A DNA stretch of 64,000 nt from JBFJKD01 sp038106145. Its GTDB lineage: Bacteria; Pseudomonadota; Gammaproteobacteria; Pseudomonadales; Porticoccaceae. Position 1 is the first letter of the stretch. Each line of letters opens with the position of its first letter. Both the position numbers and the translations under genes were made by a program. A model generated the notes under the pieces. It saw nothing but the letters and a program-made list of their open reading frames with translations, made no database searches and was not told the DNA's origin. This document shows positions 28,215-37,652 of this stretch, one piece after another. The stretch covers positions 124,001 to 188,000 of the forward strand of contig JAYODD010000001.1 of the NCBI GenBank assembly GCA_038106145.1. The letters run 5' to 3'.

Positions 28215-29575
28215 CAATCCGGGATTTGACGTTGTCGCAGGCGGCCCAGTCCTTTGGGGGAACGCTGCTATATCCCGACTGTCGCTTTAACGCGGTGTCC
28301 ACCGATACCCGCACCCTGCGTCGTGGCGATTTGTTTATCGCGTTGCGCGGCGCGCGTTTTGATGGTCATGACTTCTTAACGCAGGCGGCGCAGAGCGCTT
28401 GCGGGATAGTGGTGCAACAGCCCGATAAGAGTATCGCGCTACCGCAGTGGGTGGTGCCCGATACGCTGGTGGCCCTGGGTCAGTTGGCGAGTCTCGGCAG
28501 GGAACAGTTTTCCGGACCAGTGATTGCGATCACGGGCAGTAGCGGTAAAACCTCGGTCAAGGAAATGGTGGCGGCGATTTTGAATGACTGCGGTCCCACA
28601 CTGGCAACTCGGGGTAATTTGAACAATCACATCGGCGTGCCGCTGACGCTACTGCGTCTGGAGGCACAGCATCGCTACGCAGTGATAGAAATGGGCGCCA
28701 GTGCGGCCGGTGAAATTGCCTATGCGTGCGGCATTGCCCGGCCCACTGTGGCGCTGGTCAATAACGTGATGCCCGCCCACGTGGAGGGGTTCGGTTCCCT
28801 GGCGGGTGTAGCGCGCGCCAAAGGTGAAATTTATCGCGGCCTGAGCGCCGAGGGCACGGCGGTGCTGAATCTGGATGAACCCTGGGTTAGTGAGTGGCAA
28901 GCTACCCTGCCGTGCGTCAACACCCTGACCTTCAGCGTCGCCAGCGACGAGGCCGATCTCAGGGTCGCCGAGGTCACTTTCGATAGCAAGGGTTGTGCAG
29001 CCTTTACCCTGTTGACCGCGTCTGGCAGCGTTCCGGTAAAACTGCGGATAAGCGGCCGTCACAATCTGGCGAATGCGCTGGCCGCATCGGCCTGCGCGCT
29101 GGCGGCGGGTGCGTCCCTGGAAAATATTTCAGCGGGACTGCAACAGGTAATGCCGGTGCATGGGCGTATGGAATTTAAAAGTGGGAGCAGCGGCGCACGA
29201 ATTATCGACGACAGCTACAACGCCAACCCTGGGTCCGTATGCGCCGCGATCGACACCCTGGCGGAGTTTGCCGGTGAGCGCCTGCTGGTGCTGGGCGATA
29301 TGGCCGAACTGGGGGCAGGGGCAGCGCAGATGCACCGCGATGTCGGCGCATACGCCCGGGAAAAAGGTATCGACCGGTTACTGGCGGTTGGTCCCTGGAG
29401 CCTGCACACCGTAGCCGGGTTCGGCGCAAATGGCACCCATTTCAGCGATAAGGCAGCGTTGATCAAGACGTTGGTAGCCGCCCTTGGCACGGACGCAACG
29501 GTATTGATTAAAGGCTCTCGCAGTGCGGGGATGGAAGAGGTTGTGCAGGCAATCACAGCGGAGGAAAACCACTAA
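28211..29575 (+). CDS. murF: UDP-MurNAc-pentapeptide synthetase MurF
   Basis: The 454-residue Mur ligase adds D-Ala-D-Ala to the muramyl tripeptide. It shows FNAVSTDTRTLRRGDLFIAL near the N-terminus, the P-loop AITGSSGKTSVKEMVAAIL near residue 106, NLNNHIGVPLTLLRL, and IDDSYNANPGSVCAAIDTL in the C-terminal domain. ATG 28211 overlaps the murE stop by ATGA and the mraY start overlaps its own stop. Confidence 0.95.
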   Translation: MTIRDLTLSQAAQSFGGTLLYPDCRFNAVSTDTRTLRRGDLFIALRGARFDGHDFLTQAAQSACGIVVQQPDKSIALPQWVVPDTLVALGQLASLGREQFSGPVIAITGSSGKTSVKEMVAAILNDCGPTLATRGNLNNHIGVPLTLLRLEAQHRYAVIEMGASAAGEIAYACGIARPTVALVNNVMPAHVEGFGSLAGVARAKGEIYRGLSAEGTAVLNLDEPWVSEWQATLPCVNTLTFSVASDEADLRVAEVTFDSKGCAAFTLLTASGSVPVKLRISGRHNLANALAASACALAAGASLENISAGLQQVMPVHGRMEFKSGSSGARIIDDSYNANPGSVCAAIDTLAEFAGERLLVLGDMAELGAGAAQMHRDVGAYAREKGIDRLLAVGPWSLHTVAGFGANGTHFSDKAALIKTLVAALGTDATVLIKGSRSAGMEEVVQAITAEENH

Positions 29576-30657
29576 TGTTGCTATGGCTGGCGGATTTTCT
29601 ATCGGATTACTGGCGCGCTTTCGGAGTAGTGCAATATCTGACTTTCCGCGCCATTCTGGGGGTGCTCACCGCGCTTGGCATTTCCCTGTTGCTGGGTCCA
29701 GCGGTGATCCGCGGCTTGAACCGCCTGCAGATCGGGCAAACCGTGCGTAGCGATGGGCCACAGACGCATCTGAGTAAATCCGGTACGCCGACCATGGGCG
29801 GCGCGCTGATTTTGCTGTCGATTTTTACCAGCGTGCTGTTGTGGTCGGATCTGTCCAGTCGCTATGTGTGGACAGTATTACTGGTTACCGCGGCGTTCGG
29901 CGCGGTGGGGTGGGTAGACGATTATCGCAAGGTGGTGGAAAAAAACTCCCGCGGGCTGCCCGCTCGCTGGAAATATCTGTGGCAGTCGTCGATCGCCCTG
30001 ACGGCGGCGATTTTTCTGTATTACACGGCGGTGGCGCCTGCGGAAACTCAGTTGATTGTGCCTTTTTTTAAAAGCATTGCCTTGAATATGGGCGTTTTTT
30101 ATATTGCGCTAACCTACTTTGTCATTGTCGGCACCAGCAATGCCGTCAACCTTACCGATGGTCTGGATGGTCTGGCGATTATGCCAACCGTGCTGGTGGG
30201 CGGTGCCCTCGGGGTGTTTGCCTATCTGGTGGGTCATGCCGAATTTTCAAACTACTTGCACATTCCGTACATCGCCGGTGCCGGTGAGTTGGCGGTGTTC
30301 TGCGCGGCGCTGATGGGCGCGGGCCTCGGTTTCTTATGGTTCAACACCTACCCGGCACAGGTGTTTATGGGCGACGTTGGCGCGCTCGCGCTGGGCGCGG
30401 CGCTGGGCGTGGTCGCGGTCATTGTGCGCCACGAAATCGTGCTGTTCATCATGGGCGGAATTTTTGTACTGGAAACCGTTTCGGTGATTATGCAGGTGGC
30501 GTCCTTCAAGTTGACCGGTAAGCGCATTTTCCGCATGGCGCCGATTCATCATCATTTCGAACTAAAGGGTTGGCCGGAGCCGCGGGTTATTGTGCGGTTC
30601 TGGATTATTACGGTGGTGCTGGTGCTGTTCGGGCTGGCCACCTTGAAGCTGCGTTGA
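29575..30657 (+). CDS. mraY: Phospho-MurNAc-pentapeptide translocase MraY
   Basis: The 360-residue polytopic inner-membrane enzyme transfers phospho-MurNAc-pentapeptide to undecaprenyl phosphate, giving lipid I. It has about ten transmembrane segments. Signature loops are KSGTPTMGGALILLSIF, the catalytic Asp pair in VGWVDDYRKV, NAVNLTDGLDGLAI, VFMGDVGALALGAALG and APIHHHFELKGW. Length is exactly that of E. coli MraY. It overlaps murF by one base. Confidence 0.97.
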   Translation: MLLWLADFLSDYWRAFGVVQYLTFRAILGVLTALGISLLLGPAVIRGLNRLQIGQTVRSDGPQTHLSKSGTPTMGGALILLSIFTSVLLWSDLSSRYVWTVLLVTAAFGAVGWVDDYRKVVEKNSRGLPARWKYLWQSSIALTAAIFLYYTAVAPAETQLIVPFFKSIALNMGVFYIALTYFVIVGTSNAVNLTDGLDGLAIMPTVLVGGALGVFAYLVGHAEFSNYLHIPYIAGAGELAVFCAALMGAGLGFLWFNTYPAQVFMGDVGALALGAALGVVAVIVRHEIVLFIMGGIFVLETVSVIMQVASFKLTGKRIFRMAPIHHHFELKGWPEPRVIVRFWIITVVLVLFGLATLKLR

Positions 30658-30693
30658 ACGGCAGTCATTGATTAGCCAATGAAAGGTGAGCAG

Positions 30694-32040
30694 GTGTCAC
30701 AACTGATAGCGAGCGACAATCTGACCGTGGTGGTGGGCCTGGGCGCCACCGGGCTGTCGGTGGCGCGTTTTCTGGCCAATCGTGGCGAGCGTTTTGTCGT
30801 GGTGGATACCCGCGCCGAGCCCCCCGGTCTGGCGGCTTTCAGAAGGGCTTCGCCGAATGTGCCGGTCGAACTTGGGGAATTGAATCCCGCGACATTGCTC
30901 GGCGCCAACCGCATTGTCGTTAGTCCGGGTCTGGATACGCAGCATCCGGCGCTGCGGCGGGCGCGGGAGCAGGGTGTTGAACTGTGTGGTGATATCGAAC
31001 TGTTTGCAGCTGCGGCGCGCGCCCCGGTGGTCGCGATTACTGGCTCCAATGGCAAGAGTACGGTGACCACGCTGGTTGGAGAAATGGCCCGCGCGGCCGG
31101 TAAAAATGTCGGCGTCGGCGGCAATCTCGGGACCCCCGCGCTCGATCTGCTGGGGGATGACCGGGATCTGTATGTGCTGGAGCTATCCAGCTTTCAACTG
31201 GAGCTGGTGCACGACCTCCATGCGCAGGTTGCCACCGTGCTCAATCTTAGTGCCGATCATATGGATCGCTATGCGGGACTTGCGGACTACCATACCGCCA
31301 AGCATCGCATCTTTCGCGGCGCGCAACAGGTGGTGGTGAATCGGGACGACGTCCTGTCCCGCCCCCTGGTGCCCGCCACCGTAAAGTACTGGACGTTTGG
31401 CGCCGGTGTGCCCGATTTCAACGGATTCGGCATTATTAACCGGGATGGCAAAGCGTGGTTGGCGTTTGAATTCAAAGCATTGATGCCGGTGGATGAGGTG
31501 CGCATCAAGGGGCGGCACAATATCGCTAATGCGCTGGCGGCTCTGGCCTTGGGTCACGCCGTGGATCTGCCGATGGACGCGATGCTGGCCACCCTGCAAA
31601 CGTTTGCGGGACTTCCGCACCGCTGCCAGACAGTCGCGACCAAAGGGGGCGTAACCTGGATTGACGATTCCAAGGCGACCAATGTCGGCGCGGCGATTGC
31701 CGCGGTAAACGGTTTTGCGCAAACCGTTGCGGGCGTCGTCCTGATCGCGGGCGGGCAGGGTAAGGGGCAAGATTTTGCACCGTTGCGTGCCGCCCTGCGG
31801 GGACGCGTCAAACAAGTGGTACTGCTCGGGGAAGACGCGCCGCGCATCGAGCACGCATTGGGCGGGGATGTGCCCAGCGTATTCGCGACCTCCATCGAGG
31901 CCGCGGTGCAGGCGGCGGCACGGGTGGCAGTGCCCGGAGATGCGGTGCTGCTTTCTCCGGCGTGCGCGAGCCTGGACATGTTTGCCAGTTTCGCGGAACG
32001 CGGCCAGCGTTTTGCGGCGGCGGTGGAGGCTTTGCCGTGA
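30694..32040 (+). CDS. murD: UDP-MurNAc-L-alanine--D-glutamate ligase MurD
   Basis: The 448-residue ligase adds D-Glu to UDP-MurNAc-L-Ala. It has an N-terminal Rossmann-like VVVGLGATGLSVARFL, the ATP loop VVAITGSNGKSTVTTLVGEM near residue 110, LELSSFQLELV and the C-terminal WIDDSKATNVGAA. I prefer GTG 30694, preceded by AAAGGTGAG, over ATG 30679 because it gives the usual ten residues before the first beta strand. The stop overlaps the ftsW start (GTGA). Confidence 0.93.
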   Translation: MSQLIASDNLTVVVGLGATGLSVARFLANRGERFVVVDTRAEPPGLAAFRRASPNVPVELGELNPATLLGANRIVVSPGLDTQHPALRRAREQGVELCGDIELFAAAARAPVVAITGSNGKSTVTTLVGEMARAAGKNVGVGGNLGTPALDLLGDDRDLYVLELSSFQLELVHDLHAQVATVLNLSADHMDRYAGLADYHTAKHRIFRGAQQVVVNRDDVLSRPLVPATVKYWTFGAGVPDFNGFGIINRDGKAWLAFEFKALMPVDEVRIKGRHNIANALAALALGHAVDLPMDAMLATLQTFAGLPHRCQTVATKGGVTWIDDSKATNVGAAIAAVNGFAQTVAGVVLIAGGQGKGQDFAPLRAALRGRVKQVVLLGEDAPRIEHALGGDVPSVFATSIEAAVQAAARVAVPGDAVLLSPACASLDMFASFAERGQRFAAAVEALP

Positions 32041-33254
32041 GTACCATGGACGTTGTCAGGAATGTCTCGGCGTCTCTGCCGCGGGGAATTTTTTCGCCCT
32101 TGTTGTTCAGGGGCTTCGCCGGTGTCGATCGCGGTCTGCTGCTGGCGGTGTCGGCATTGGCTTCCATGGGAATCGTAATGGTGGCGTCGGCATCGGTCGG
32201 CTTTGCCGCGGCAACTTATGGTGACGGTCTGTATTTCCTGAAACGCCATCTGGTGTACGTGTTGCTGGCGGTGGGTGTGTTAGCGGTGATGCTGCGCATT
32301 CCCTCCCGTTTTTGGTTCGAAAACGGCGGACTCTTGCTCGCCCTTACCATCGCGCTATTGATACTGGTGCTGATTCCAGGCATCGGGCGCGAAGTTAACG
32401 GTAGTCGTCGCTGGCTGAATTTAGGTCCTTTCAATGTGCAGGTCTCCGAGTTAGCCAAGCTGGCAGTGATCGTATTTATGGCCAGCCATTTGCGTCGTAA
32501 ACAGGTTCAGGGCCAGTGGCAAAATTTTGTCAAACATCTGGCGATTCTCGGTCTGGTGATCGTGTTGTTGTTGCTGGAGCCGGATTTTGGCTCCTCGGTG
32601 GTGATAGCGGCAACGGTGCTGGTGATGATGTTTCTCGGTGGTGTCAGGTTGTGGCAGTTCGCTGGATTGATGCTGGTTGGTGTTGTGGGTCTGGTGGTGA
32701 TCGCGATCAGTTCGCCCTATCGCATGCAGCGCCTGGTGACTTTTCTCGACCCCTGGGCGGACCAGTACAACAGCGGCTACCAGTTGACCCAGTCGTTAAT
32801 CGCGTTTGGGCGCGGGGAATGGTTTGGGGTGGGGCTGGGTAATAGCGTGCAAAAACTGTTTTACCTGCCGGAGGCCCACACGGATTTTGTGCTGGCCATC
32901 ATCGGTGAAGAGTTTGGCCTGTTCGGCGTGCTGGTGGTGCTTGCATTTTTTGTACTGCTGGTGACTCGGGTATTGGCGATTGCACGCAAAGCGGTGTTAC
33001 GGCAGGAATGGTTTGCAGTCTATGTGCTGTTCGGCATTGCCGCACTGCTGGCGGGGCAGGCATTTATCAACGTCGGCGTGACCTCGGGCCTGCTGCCGAC
33101 CAAGGGTTTGACGTTGCCCTTTATCAGCTACGGGGGCAGCAGTTTGCTGGTGTCGAGCGCCATGGTGGCGCTGGTTATGCGGGTGGGCAAGGAACTTGAC
33201 GAGGTACCGCTAACACCCGCGCAGCGGGTGCAGCGGGCGCGCAGTGGTCGCTAA
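32037..33254 (+). CDS. ftsW: Septal peptidoglycan polymerase FtsW (SEDS family)
   Basis: The 405-residue polytopic membrane protein is the lipid II glycosyltransferase partner of FtsI. Typical motifs are GREVNGSRRWLNLGPFNVQVSELAK, RRK and LEPDFGSSVVIAATVLVMMF. PEAHTDFVLAIIGEEFG follows, then GLLPTKGLTLPFISYGGSSL. GTG 32037 has GGAGG 7 bases before it and overlaps the murD stop; ATG 32046 is a poorer alternative. It overlaps murG by 11 bases. Confidence 0.95.
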   Translation: MSTMDVVRNVSASLPRGIFSPLLFRGFAGVDRGLLLAVSALASMGIVMVASASVGFAAATYGDGLYFLKRHLVYVLLAVGVLAVMLRIPSRFWFENGGLLLALTIALLILVLIPGIGREVNGSRRWLNLGPFNVQVSELAKLAVIVFMASHLRRKQVQGQWQNFVKHLAILGLVIVLLLLEPDFGSSVVIAATVLVMMFLGGVRLWQFAGLMLVGVVGLVVIAISSPYRMQRLVTFLDPWADQYNSGYQLTQSLIAFGRGEWFGVGLGNSVQKLFYLPEAHTDFVLAIIGEEFGLFGVLVVLAFFVLLVTRVLAIARKAVLRQEWFAVYVLFGIAALLAGQAFINVGVTSGLLPTKGLTLPFISYGGSSLLVSSAMVALVMRVGKELDEVPLTPAQRVQRARSGR

Positions 33255-34314
33255 GCGAGTAATGATTATGGCGGGAGGAACTGGCGGGCACGTATTTCCG
33301 GCGCTGGCGGTTGCGCAGCAACTGCGCGACCACGGTGTGGACGTGTGCTGGCTGGGAACGCAAAAGGGTATCGAAAGCGAACTGGTGCCCGCTGCGGGAT
33401 GGCCACTGATGTTTATTGACGTGGCGGGTATGCGGGGCAAGGGTCGGGTCGCGCAACTGCGGGGGTTGGGCCGATTGCTGCAAGCGTTGTGGCAGGCGCT
33501 GCGCGCGGTGCGCAGCGCGCGGGTAGATGCGGCCCTGGGGTTTGGTGGTTATGCCGCCGGTCCCGGTGGTGTGGCGGCGCGCCTGTTGGGTAAACCGCTG
33601 GTGATTCACGAGCAAAATGCCGTGGCTGGCACCACCAACCGAATTCTCGCGCGCATCGCTACCCGTGTGCTAACCGGTTTTCCGAAGACCCTGCCGCGTG
33701 GTGAATACTGTGGCAACCCGGTGCGCGGTGAAATTCTGGCGTTGCCGGAGCCAGCCCGGCGCATGATCGACGCGCAGCGGCAGCCGCGCCTGCTGGTGCT
33801 GGGCGGCAGCCTGGGTGCGGGCGTTATCAATCACTGTGTTCCCGCTGCTTTGGCCCTGATGGACGCGAGCGAGCGCCCGCTGGTTCGCCATCAAAGTGGC
33901 CGTCAGCATTTGGCCGCAACCCGCGCAGCCTACGCTGCCGCGGGGGTGACCGCACAGGTTGACGATTTTATCGACGATATGGCCAGTGCCTATGGCTGGG
34001 CGGATCTGGTGTTGTGCCGCGCCGGCGCGTTGACGGTGGCGGAGTTGACGGCGGCGGGTGCTGGCGCGGTGCTAGTTCCGCTGGCGAGCGCCATCGACGA
34101 TCACCAGACCCGCAATGCCGCCTGGCTGGCGGCCAACGGTGGCGCGGTCATGGTGTCCGAGGCGAACCTGTCAGCGCCGACCCTGGCCACCATGTTGGGA
34201 GAAATATTGCGCGATCGTCCGCGCCTGTTGGCTATGGCGCAAAGCGCGCGTCAACTGGCCCGCCCCGATGCGGCGCAACGGGTGGTCGCGGCGTGCATGG
34301 CGGTGATGCAATGA
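33244..34314 (+). CDS. murG: Lipid II synthase MurG (GlcNAc transferase)
   Basis: The 356-residue GT-B glycosyltransferase adds GlcNAc to lipid I on the inner face of the membrane. It opens RVMIMAGGTGGHVFPALAVA with the first G loop, has FGGYAAGPGGVAARLLGKPLVIHEQNA, the second-domain loop VLGGSLGAGVIN, and the UDP-binding CRAGALTVAELTAAG. The start is GTG 33244 within the end of ftsW. Its stop overlaps the murC ATG (ATGA). Confidence 0.96.
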   Translation: MVAKRVMIMAGGTGGHVFPALAVAQQLRDHGVDVCWLGTQKGIESELVPAAGWPLMFIDVAGMRGKGRVAQLRGLGRLLQALWQALRAVRSARVDAALGFGGYAAGPGGVAARLLGKPLVIHEQNAVAGTTNRILARIATRVLTGFPKTLPRGEYCGNPVRGEILALPEPARRMIDAQRQPRLLVLGGSLGAGVINHCVPAALALMDASERPLVRHQSGRQHLAATRAAYAAAGVTAQVDDFIDDMASAYGWADLVLCRAGALTVAELTAAGAGAVLVPLASAIDDHQTRNAAWLAANGGAVMVSEANLSAPTLATMLGEILRDRPRLLAMAQSARQLARPDAAQRVVAACMAVMQ

Positions 34315-35726
34315 GCGGGGTCTACGCGGTGCCGGAAATGCGACGCATTCGGCGCATTCATTTTATTGGCATTGGCGGCAGCGGCATGTGCGGCATTGCG
34401 GAGGTGTTGCTGAACCAGGGCTACGAAATTTCCGGCTCGGACCTGAGTGAAAATGCGAGCATCAAACAGTTGCGTGAACGGGGTGCACACATTGTTATTG
34501 GGCACCACAAGGACAACGTGGCGCAGGCCAACGTGATTGTCAGATCGTCGGCGGTGGGGAATAAAAACCCGGAAATTGTCGCCGCGCGAAAGTTGCGTAT
34601 CCCGATTGTCGGGCGCGCCGAAATGCTCGCGGAGTTGATGCGCTATCGCCACGGCATTGCGGTTGCCGGAACCCACGGCAAAACCACGACCACCAGCTTG
34701 TTGGCCAATGTATTGGCGGAGGGTGGCAAAGCGCCGACGTTTATTGTCGGTGGGCGGGTAAACAGCGCCGGCGCCAATGCGCAATTGGGGGAAAGCCGTT
34801 ACTTCGTCGCCGAAGCCGATGAGAGCGATGCGTCCTTTTTACATTTGCAACCCATGGTTGCGGTGGTCACCAATATCGACGCCGATCACATGGAAACCTA
34901 CGGGTTCGATTTTTCCCGATTGAAACGCACGTTTATCGAGTTTTTGCATAACCTGCCTTTTTACGGGCTGGCGGTGGTCTGTATTGACGACCCGGTGGTG
35001 CGCGATATTTTGCCCGACATCGCGCGCCCGGTTTTGACCTACGGGTTTGCCGAGGATGCCAGCTTCCGTATCGATTCGGTACAGCTCCATCAGCGTAACG
35101 GACACTTTCGAATTCACCGCCCGGAGGGTCGGCCGGCGCTGGAAATTACCCTGAATATTCCCGGTGTGCACAATATTCTCAACGCCGCCGCGGCCATCGC
35201 CGTGGCCACGGACGAGGGCATCAGCGACGCGGCGATTCGCGCTGGACTGGAAGGCTTTCAGGGGGTTGGCAGACGCTTTGAAGTTCATGGGGAATACCCG
35301 GTTGGCAGCGGCACCGCCATGCTGGTGGACGATTATGGGCACCACCCGCGGGAGGTCGCAGCCACCATCAGGGCTGTGCGCGACGGCTGGCCCGAACGTC
35401 GTCTGGTGCTGGTGTTTCAGCCCCATCGCTACACCCGCACGCGGGATCTCTACGAAGATTTCGTGCAGGTATTGTCCGGCTGTGACGTGCTGGTGATGCT
35501 GGATGTGTATGCCGCTGGCGAGGAAGAAATTCCCGGTGCCGACAGTCGCCACCTGTGCCGCAGTATTCGCCAGCGGGGACTGGTGGATCCGATTTTTGCG
35601 GAAACCATCGAAAATGTGCCGGATATCGTGCGCGACATCGTGCGCGCCGGGGACATCGTAATTACCCAGGGTGCGGGCAATGTTAGCACCCTGGTCAAGC
35701 TGCTCGATGAGCGGCGCTTTCAATGA
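34311..35726 (+). CDS. murC: UDP-MurNAc--L-alanine ligase MurC
   Basis: The 471-residue ligase starts the peptide stem of murein precursors by adding L-Ala. It has IHFIGIGGSGMCGIAEVLL near residue 15, the P-loop VAGTHGKTTTTSLLANVL near 117, EADESDASFL, the NIDADHMETYG segment and VDDYGHHPREV in the C-terminal domain. ATG 34311 overlaps the murG stop. The long frame upstream of it is the shadow of murG. A gap of 18 bases separates it from ddl. Confidence 0.96.
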   Translation: MSGVYAVPEMRRIRRIHFIGIGGSGMCGIAEVLLNQGYEISGSDLSENASIKQLRERGAHIVIGHHKDNVAQANVIVRSSAVGNKNPEIVAARKLRIPIVGRAEMLAELMRYRHGIAVAGTHGKTTTTSLLANVLAEGGKAPTFIVGGRVNSAGANAQLGESRYFVAEADESDASFLHLQPMVAVVTNIDADHMETYGFDFSRLKRTFIEFLHNLPFYGLAVVCIDDPVVRDILPDIARPVLTYGFAEDASFRIDSVQLHQRNGHFRIHRPEGRPALEITLNIPGVHNILNAAAAIAVATDEGISDAAIRAGLEGFQGVGRRFEVHGEYPVGSGTAMLVDDYGHHPREVAATIRAVRDGWPERRLVLVFQPHRYTRTRDLYEDFVQVLSGCDVLVMLDVYAAGEEEIPGADSRHLCRSIRQRGLVDPIFAETIENVPDIVRDIVRAGDIVITQGAGNVSTLVKLLDERRFQ

Positions 35727-35744
35727 CGGCGTGGGGAGCGTGCA

Positions 35745-36743
35745 GTGACGGGTAACAACAGTCAGGCGGTAGCACAGGCAACCGCATCCGCGCCGGTAGC
35801 GGTGGTGTGCGGCGGGCGCTCCTCCGAGCGCGATATTTCCCTGTTGTCGGGCGCTGCGGTGCTGCAGGGACTGCGCGACGCCGGAATCGACGCCGTCGGA
35901 CTGGATGCCGCAGATCAACTGGTAGAGCACTTGCAAGCGTTACGGCCGAGTTCGGTATTTATCGCGCTGCACGGTCCCGGTGGTGAGGACGGCGTGCTGC
36001 AGGGGGCGTTGGAGTGGCTGGGCTTGCCCTACACCGGCAGCGGGGTTCTGGCGTCGGCGCTGGCGATGGACAAGGTGCGTTGCAAACAACTGTGGGCGGG
36101 GATGGGTTTGCCTACTGCGCCCTTTGCGCTGCTCCACGAACACAGCGACTGGCAGCAGGTGCTCTCCGAACTCGGTGGTGTCGCCATGGTGAAACCGTCC
36201 CGGGAGGGCTCCAGTATCGGCATGGCCCGGGCGTCCTCGCCCAGGGAGCTGGAGGACGCGTGGCGGGCGGCGGCCCGTCTCGACAGCAGTGTGCTGGCCG
36301 AACGCTGGCTGCAGGGCGCGGAATACACGGTCGCCATCGTCAATGGCAGCGCGCTGCCGGTAATAAGGCTGGAAACGGACCGGGAATTTTATGACTTTGA
36401 GGCCAAGTATGTTGCGAGCGATACCCGCTATCTGTGTCCCTGCGGCCTTAGTGTGGAAGGCGAGCAGGCCATACAGAATCTCGCGCTGCAGGCATTTGCC
36501 AGCGTCGGGGGAGAGGGTTGGGGCCGGGTGGACATTATGGCTGATGGGGACGGTGCCCTGTATTTGCTGGAAGTGAATACCGTGCCGGGCATGACCAGCC
36601 ACAGCCTGGTGCCGATGGCGGCGCAGGCGGCGGGGTTGTCTTTCAACGAGTTGGTGGTGCAAATACTGGGCAGTGCGCGGTTGCAGGCGGGTAGTGTCAG
36701 TACCGGCGGCACCGGTTCCACCGCGGCGCAGGTATCGCCATGA
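35745..36743 (+). CDS. ddl: D-alanine--D-alanine ligase (DdlB type)
   Basis: The 332-residue ATP-grasp ligase supplies the D-Ala-D-Ala used by MurF. It shows VVCGGRSSERDISLLSGAAV, ALHGPGGEDGVLQGALEWLG with a P in place of the more common RGGEDG start, and YTGSGVLASALAMDKVRCK. Further on are VKPSREGSSIGMA, LLEVNTVPGMTSHSLVPMAA and C-terminal helices. GTG 35745 is preceded by GGGGAG. It overlaps ftsQ by ATGA. An extra Ser/Gly/Thr-rich tail after residue 310 is not needed for the fold. Confidence 0.94.
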   Translation: MTGNNSQAVAQATASAPVAVVCGGRSSERDISLLSGAAVLQGLRDAGIDAVGLDAADQLVEHLQALRPSSVFIALHGPGGEDGVLQGALEWLGLPYTGSGVLASALAMDKVRCKQLWAGMGLPTAPFALLHEHSDWQQVLSELGGVAMVKPSREGSSIGMARASSPRELEDAWRAAARLDSSVLAERWLQGAEYTVAIVNGSALPVIRLETDREFYDFEAKYVASDTRYLCPCGLSVEGEQAIQNLALQAFASVGGEGWGRVDIMADGDGALYLLEVNTVPGMTSHSLVPMAAQAAGLSFNELVVQILGSARLQAGSVSTGGTGSTAAQVSP

Positions 36744-37522
36744 GACTGGCGCGCGGACCACAACGCGGCAGCGCCAACCGCCGCCACCGGGATGAAGCGG
36801 CAACGACCTCAGTCTGGGTTCGCGTGCGTCGTCTTGCCCGCATCCTGGTCAGCACTGCGATGGTGGGTGCGGTGGCCGTCGGCGCGCTGTGGATTTACGC
36901 AAAACTGGATGTTCCGGTGGCCGCCATTGCCGTTGAATCTACCTTTGAGAGGGTTTCAAGGGAAGAAATAGAAGCGCTGGTGGCACCGCACATAGCGGGC
37001 GGATTTCTGAGTCTGGGCCTGGCGGAAATTCGCGATCACCTGGAGCAGAACCCCTGGATTGAATCCGCCAGCGCGCGGCGCCAGTGGCCAAGCAGTCTGG
37101 CGATCAGTGTGGTGGAGGAAACCCCTATCGCCCGCTGGGGCGACGCGGGATTTCTCAATCACCGGGGCGTCGCGCTCACCGTCGGAGCTGTCGCCGGGCT
37201 GGAGGGTCTGCCGTTGCTGGAGGGTCCACCGGGGAGCGCCCGCAACGTGATGCAGGAATACCGGGAAATCAGCCAGTTATTGCAGCCGGTGGGTTTAAAA
37301 ATCAGCGAGTTTCGCGGCGATGCGCGCGGTGCCTGGCGCCTGCGGCTGCAGGATGGGCCGGAAGTGATTATGGGCCGCGGACAACTACTGGAAAAAATTC
37401 GTCGTTTTCTGGTGGTTTGGGAGCAGGCGTTGAACGCCAGAGCGGAGCAGGTGGTGCGGGTTGACGCCCGTTACAACAACGGAGTTGCGGTGCAATGGCG
37501 CACCACAGAAGGGGCGGGTTGA
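36740..37522 (+). CDS. ftsQ: Cell division protein FtsQ
   Basis: The 260-residue bitopic protein has an Arg-rich cytoplasmic end, a transmembrane helix near residues 37-56, a POTRA domain beginning IAVESTFERVSREEIEALV, and the beta domain with the NPWIESASARRQWP motif. It recruits FtsL and FtsB and holds FtsWI until the ring is complete. ATG 36740 overlaps the ddl stop. About 130 bases without a gene follow before ftsA; no clear promoter is visible there. Confidence 0.93.
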   Translation: MRLARGPQRGSANRRHRDEAATTSVWVRVRRLARILVSTAMVGAVAVGALWIYAKLDVPVAAIAVESTFERVSREEIEALVAPHIAGGFLSLGLAEIRDHLEQNPWIESASARRQWPSSLAISVVEETPIARWGDAGFLNHRGVALTVGAVAGLEGLPLLEGPPGSARNVMQEYREISQLLQPVGLKISEFRGDARGAWRLRLQDGPEVIMGRGQLLEKIRRFLVVWEQALNARAEQVVRVDARYNNGVAVQWRTTEGAG

Positions 37523-37652
37523 GTGGCGTATCGCACCGAATGCGCAAGGCCAATAAAGGCACAACCGATGGTGTCGACCAATGCTGTCAGCACGGGAACT
37601 GGCGATCCACAAACTGATAGTGCGCAGGGCAGGGTAAACAAGAGGGCAAGTT

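Noticed and set aside
34839..35936. Minus-strand frame of 365 codons opposite murC
   Set aside because: murC has every Mur ligase motif in frame; the antisense frame has no ribosome site or known domain.
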